64,000 nt of DNA, taken from the NCBI GenBank assembly GCA_023228985.1, contig JALOAC010000005.1:1-64000 (forward strand). Direction: 5' to 3'. A program made the position numbers and the translations under genes. Positions 61,123 to 64,000 of this stretch are shown here, piece by piece (positions within the stretch are counted from its first letter, which is position 1; the number at the start of each line of letters is the position of its first letter). The notes beneath the pieces were generated by a model. The model did no database searches, was not told where the DNA came from, and was given only the letters and a program-made list of their open reading frames with translations. The stretch comes from Thiopseudomonas sp. Lineage in GTDB: Bacteria > Pseudomonadota > Gammaproteobacteria > Pseudomonadales > Pseudomonadaceae.

Positions 61123-62112
61123 CTATAAACGCCGCTCTGGCTGCATATCCAGCAAACCATCTTCAAACAGATTTAACCGCTCACGCATTGGTTTGGTCTG
61201 CTCAATAGCCTGCTCTTTTGACTGATTGATTTCTTCGTCGGACAAGCCCGTCTCCGTGCCTTCTATTTCTTCTTGTGCACGCTTGGTCAGCACTAAAATA
61301 TCAATGCGCCGGTTAACCGGGTTATAAGGGTTTTTACGATCAAACAACATGGACGAGGCGTAGCCAGAAACACGTGCAATCTGCGTTTCCTCTAGTCCAC
61401 CTGAGCGCAAGGCACGTCTGGCCGCATTAGCGCGGCCGGCTGATAGCTCCCAGTTACCAAACTCTGCCTCACCCGAGTAGGGCTTAGCATCTGTGTGGCC
61501 GCCAATACTGATTTTATTAGGCACGGCACGGATGGAGCCTGCCATCATATAAAGAATATCTTCAAAGTGGGGCTGCAATTTAGCACTACCCAAGGAAAAC
61601 ATGGGCCGACTTTCAGCGTCGGTAATCTGAATACGCAAACCATCTTGAGTAATAGCCAGCGATATTTGATCAAGATAAGGCTCTAACTCTTTGTTTTCTT
61701 CTAATTTATTTTGTAGCTCAAGCAATAATAAATTTAATCGCTCTTGCTCGAGCTGCTCCAACAGGTTAGCACTTTCTTGGTCTAGCCCTTGCGACTGCTC
61801 CGTTTCTACGCGCAGGCTAATCTCATCGTTGATTTCCGGATTGATGGTCGAGGTTGCAGAGGGAGTTGGTGTGCCGCCCAAGTCAATCACATAGGGGCTG
61901 GCACTTTGACTGTAGCCAATCGGATCTTGGAAGTAACCTGAAATCGCTTTTAACTGCTCTGGTGTTGCCGAAGACAACAGCCACATCACTAGGAAAAAAG
62001 CCATCATTGCAACCGCAAAGTCAGCAAACGCAATTTTCCAAGAGCCACCATGACTACCGCCAGAGCTCTTTTTTACTCGCTTAATTATTATGGGTTGGTT
62101 GCCGCCACTCAC
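61123..62112 (-). CDS. motB: Flagellar motor protein MotB
   Basis: 329 residues: a cytoplasmic basic start, a membrane helix with the proton-carrying aspartate (WKIAFADFAVAMMAFFLVMWLLS), the plug region (TPEQLKAISGYFQDP) and a C-terminal OmpA-like peptidoglycan-binding domain (SIGGHTDAKPYSG, NWELSAGRANAARRAL, NRRIDILVL). It is the stator anchor. A glutamate-rich coiled segment (EQLEQERLNLLLLELQNKLEE) lies between. Confidence 0.95.
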   Translation of the reverse strand: MSGGNQPIIIKRVKKSSGGSHGGSWKIAFADFAVAMMAFFLVMWLLSSATPEQLKAISGYFQDPIGYSQSASPYVIDLGGTPTPSATSTINPEINDEISLRVETEQSQGLDQESANLLEQLEQERLNLLLLELQNKLEENKELEPYLDQISLAITQDGLRIQITDAESRPMFSLGSAKLQPHFEDILYMMAGSIRAVPNKISIGGHTDAKPYSGEAEFGNWELSAGRANAARRALRSGGLEETQIARVSGYASSMLFDRKNPYNPVNRRIDILVLTKRAQEEIEGTETGLSDEEINQSKEQAIEQTKPMRERLNLFEDGLLDMQPERRL

Positions 62113-62127
62113 TGACTAACTCCTGTC

Positions 62128-62979
62128 TTAGCCGCCGCGAACGGCTTGCTCAAGCTCAACAAAGTTGGGACGATTTGCAGGCAGTAACACCTTGCGACCA
62201 AACTCAACCGCTAAACTAGGCGGCAAGCCTGAAGCAGAGGCCACCAAAGTCGCTTTGATCGCTTCGTACAAATTCAGCTCTTGTTGACCATCGTGATCCA
62301 GGCTCGCGGCCAAGGGTCCAACAAAGCCGTAGGACGCCAAAATTCCCAAAAACGTACCTACCAGAGCCGCACCAACGTGACGACCAATTTCATTCTGTTC
62401 CGCCTCACCCAGCATCGCCATGGTGATAACAATTCCCAGTACCGCCGCGACAATACCAAAACCCGGCAGCGCATCAGCAACCTGGTGTACGGCATGGCCT
62501 GGATGTTCCAACTCACTTTTGAGGCTGTCGAGTTCCATATCGAACAACCCTTCAAACTCATGCGGCGCCATATTGCCGGTCGACATGATGCGCAGATAGT
62601 CGCAGACAAACTCAGTCATGCGCTGATCTTTTAATATCGCTGGGTATTTACTAAAAATAGCACTAGCTGCTGGGTCTTCGATATCAGACTCAATCGCCAT
62701 CATGCCTTCGCGGCGGCTTTTGTTCAGCACTTCATAGAGCATTTTCAACACGTCTAAATACAGCGCCTTGTTAATGCGTGAGCCAAACATTTGTAATGAT
62801 TTTTTGATTACATGAGCAATCGTTTTGCCTGGGTTAGCCTGCATAAAAGCACCAAATGCAGCCCCAATAATGATAAGCACTTCAAAGGGTTGCACAATAG
62901 CTGCAATTTGCCCTCCCGACAGAATATACCCCCCCAAAACGCTACCAAAAACAACTAAAATCCCTAAAATCTTCATCAT
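62128..62979 (-). CDS. motA: Flagellar motor protein MotA
   Basis: 283 residues, four membrane helices (ILGILVVFGSVLGGYILSGG at the start; GFGIVAAVLGIVITMAML and VGAALVGTFLGILASYGFVGP later) and a cytoplasmic loop with the torque-generating charged residues (NKSRREGMMAIESDIEDP). It forms the proton channel with MotB, whose gene follows 15 bases later. Confidence 0.95.
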   Translation of the reverse strand: MMKILGILVVFGSVLGGYILSGGQIAAIVQPFEVLIIIGAAFGAFMQANPGKTIAHVIKKSLQMFGSRINKALYLDVLKMLYEVLNKSRREGMMAIESDIEDPAASAIFSKYPAILKDQRMTEFVCDYLRIMSTGNMAPHEFEGLFDMELDSLKSELEHPGHAVHQVADALPGFGIVAAVLGIVITMAMLGEAEQNEIGRHVGAALVGTFLGILASYGFVGPLAASLDHDGQQELNLYEAIKATLVASASGLPPSLAVEFGRKVLLPANRPNFVELEQAVRGG

Positions 62980-63191
62980 AGAAAATCACACATTCTCGCT
63001 ATTAAATCGTCTCATTGGCGTGGCTACTTAAAAAGCCATTTGGATGCTAAACTAGCTTTGTTGAACCTGTGTATTATGTCACATCCATTAAATACATAAT
63101 ATCTAGTAATTCAATCAACATTCATGTATCGACTAAGATAAGCAATACCTTAGTGCCAGCAAAAACAAGTCGCGGATTATAGTCCCTTTAG
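62980..63191. promoter_or_regulatory. Divergent intergenic region between motA and the HDOD gene
   Basis: 212 AT-rich bases must contain the promoters of both genes. I see no convincing flagellar sigma-28 (TAAA-N15-GCCGATAA) match, and no terminator. Confidence 0.3.
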
Positions 63192-64000
63192 ATGCGTAAC
63201 AATACACTTAAACCTAAACAGCTAGACGAGTGGTTAGCTCTCTTAGACAACACAAAACTGCCAGTTCCTAGCGGTCATAAACGACGTGTGGAAAATGCAC
63301 TAGCTAACCCGCGTAACAGCTTAGGCGATATCGCTAAGGTTATAAGCTCTGCCCCATCTATCGCGCTTATTTTCTTCCGTGAAGCTAATAAACAGCGCAG
63401 CACTTTTAGTAAGCCTGCACAGCACTTAGAAGCCGCCCTGACTAGACTGGGCATGAATCATTGCAAGCTGCTTTTAAGCCGACTGGACGATACGCCAGAA
63501 TCAGAAATACACAAGCCGCTCAGACAGCTTTGGCTGATCAGCCAGCACGCTAACGCACAAGCCAATGCGCTTTTCGCCACCAAATTGGCCAGACTCTGGC
63601 AAGATATTCACTGGGGTAGCCTATTATTTCTTTCGCCGCTGTGGCCGTTACTCACGCGCCATCCAGAGCTGTTTAAGCTGTGGGAGCAGCGTGTATTGGG
63701 CAATAAAGAACCTCAACACAAAGTGGAACATGAGCTATTTGGTACATCCTTGACGCTATTATGCCAGGCGCTGGCTGAGCGCTGGTCGCTGCCGGAATGG
63801 GTTATTGATGCGCATCGCATGCTGAACCAAAAGCGTAACCTAATGGTGCGCACCCTCAGAATTGCCAAATTACACGCACAACCTTTAAAGCAGCAACTCT
63901 TACTGGATGAGCAAAAAGATGTTTTTCTTTGGTTCAGACAGCCCGCTAACACCATTATTTTGGCTAACGGCTTAGCGATAGATGCGCATTATTCTTGGGC
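63192..64000 (+). CDS. HDOD-domain protein (5' part, cut by window edge)
   Basis: From ATG 63192 (MRNNTLKPKQLDEWLALLDNT) the frame stays open to the end, 269 codons. PVPSGHKRRVENALANPRNSLGDIAKVISSAPSIALIFFREAN is the start of an HDOD domain; ALTRLGMNHCKLLLSRL and the middle helices with ELFGTSLTLLCQALAERWSLPEWVIDAH follow. In Pseudomonas an HDOD protein is found beside motA, which agrees. HDOD proteins act in signalling without enzyme activity. The C-terminal half is outside the window. Confidence 0.85.
   Translation, partial: MRNNTLKPKQLDEWLALLDNTKLPVPSGHKRRVENALANPRNSLGDIAKVISSAPSIALIFFREANKQRSTFSKPAQHLEAALTRLGMNHCKLLLSRLDDTPESEIHKPLRQLWLISQHANAQANALFATKLARLWQDIHWGSLLFLSPLWPLLTRHPELFKLWEQRVLGNKEPQHKVEHELFGTSLTLLCQALAERWSLPEWVIDAHRMLNQKRNLMVRTLRIAKLHAQPLKQQLLLDEQKDVFLWFRQPANTIILANGLAIDAHYSW

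Overview
The window looks like the chromosome of a gammaproteobacterium of the family Pseudomonadaceae, probably one of its lower-GC lineages. I infer this from gene order: psd / PilZ protein / fimX, dusB-fis-purH-purD, and the blocks dnaB-rplI-DUF2232-rpsR-rpsF-rlmB-rnr-tRNA-Leu and purA-hisZ-hflC-hflK-hflX-hfq-miaA all follow the Pseudomonas layout as I know it. The degenerate FimX is itself a Pseudomonas-type protein. The base composition is plainly less GC-rich than in classical Pseudomonas.

About 1-15.5 kb is an accessory region. It holds an IS3-family end, a REP pair, truC and a tehB-like gene, the wrecks of an AbiEi/DUF6088-type regulator and a transposase orfA, a secreted cysteine-rich protein and small unknown genes. 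Two different HipA-family kinase/HTH modules follow, with clear operator-like repeats. Next is a type III restriction-modification locus (mod, res) with a fic gene between its two subunits. A 66-bp module of inverted and direct 12-mers occurs three times in the mod-fic and fic-res gaps. The region ends with a truncated ATP-binding regulator, a MITE-like repeat and the initiator tRNA-fMet gene.

About 15.6-34 kb is core: DUF3087, psd, a PilZ-like protein, fimX, dusB-fis, purH-purD, two tandem bacteriohemerythrins, then on the minus strand the dnaB and ribosomal-protein/RNase R operons, with tRNA-Leu(CAG) on the plus strand. About 34.0-36.3 kb is a small toxin-antitoxin island: two RelE/ParE-Phd pairs around an orphan BrnA whose BrnT partner is reduced to its last ~30 codons.

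About 36.3-64 kb is core again: a methyltransferase, cardiolipin synthase, purA-hisZ, hflC-hflK, hflX-hfq-miaA, a lipoprotein, a DTW tRNA-modifying enzyme, and an ODP-type metallo-beta-lactamase-fold protein. Then come an octaheme tetrathionate-reductase-type cytochrome c with its cytochrome b, clpB with a textbook heat-shock promoter, yhhQ, argS with an SPOR protein, a manganese riboswitch ahead of a GDT1/UPF0016 exporter gene, a CaCA exchanger, rsgA, motA-motB and a partial HDOD gene.

The best candidate for something undescribed is the mod-fic-res locus with its three phased repeat modules. The next are the mosaic MITE family (three copies) and the eroded, nested toxin-antitoxin island. All assignments come from reading the sequence and from recalled family features; no database search was run.
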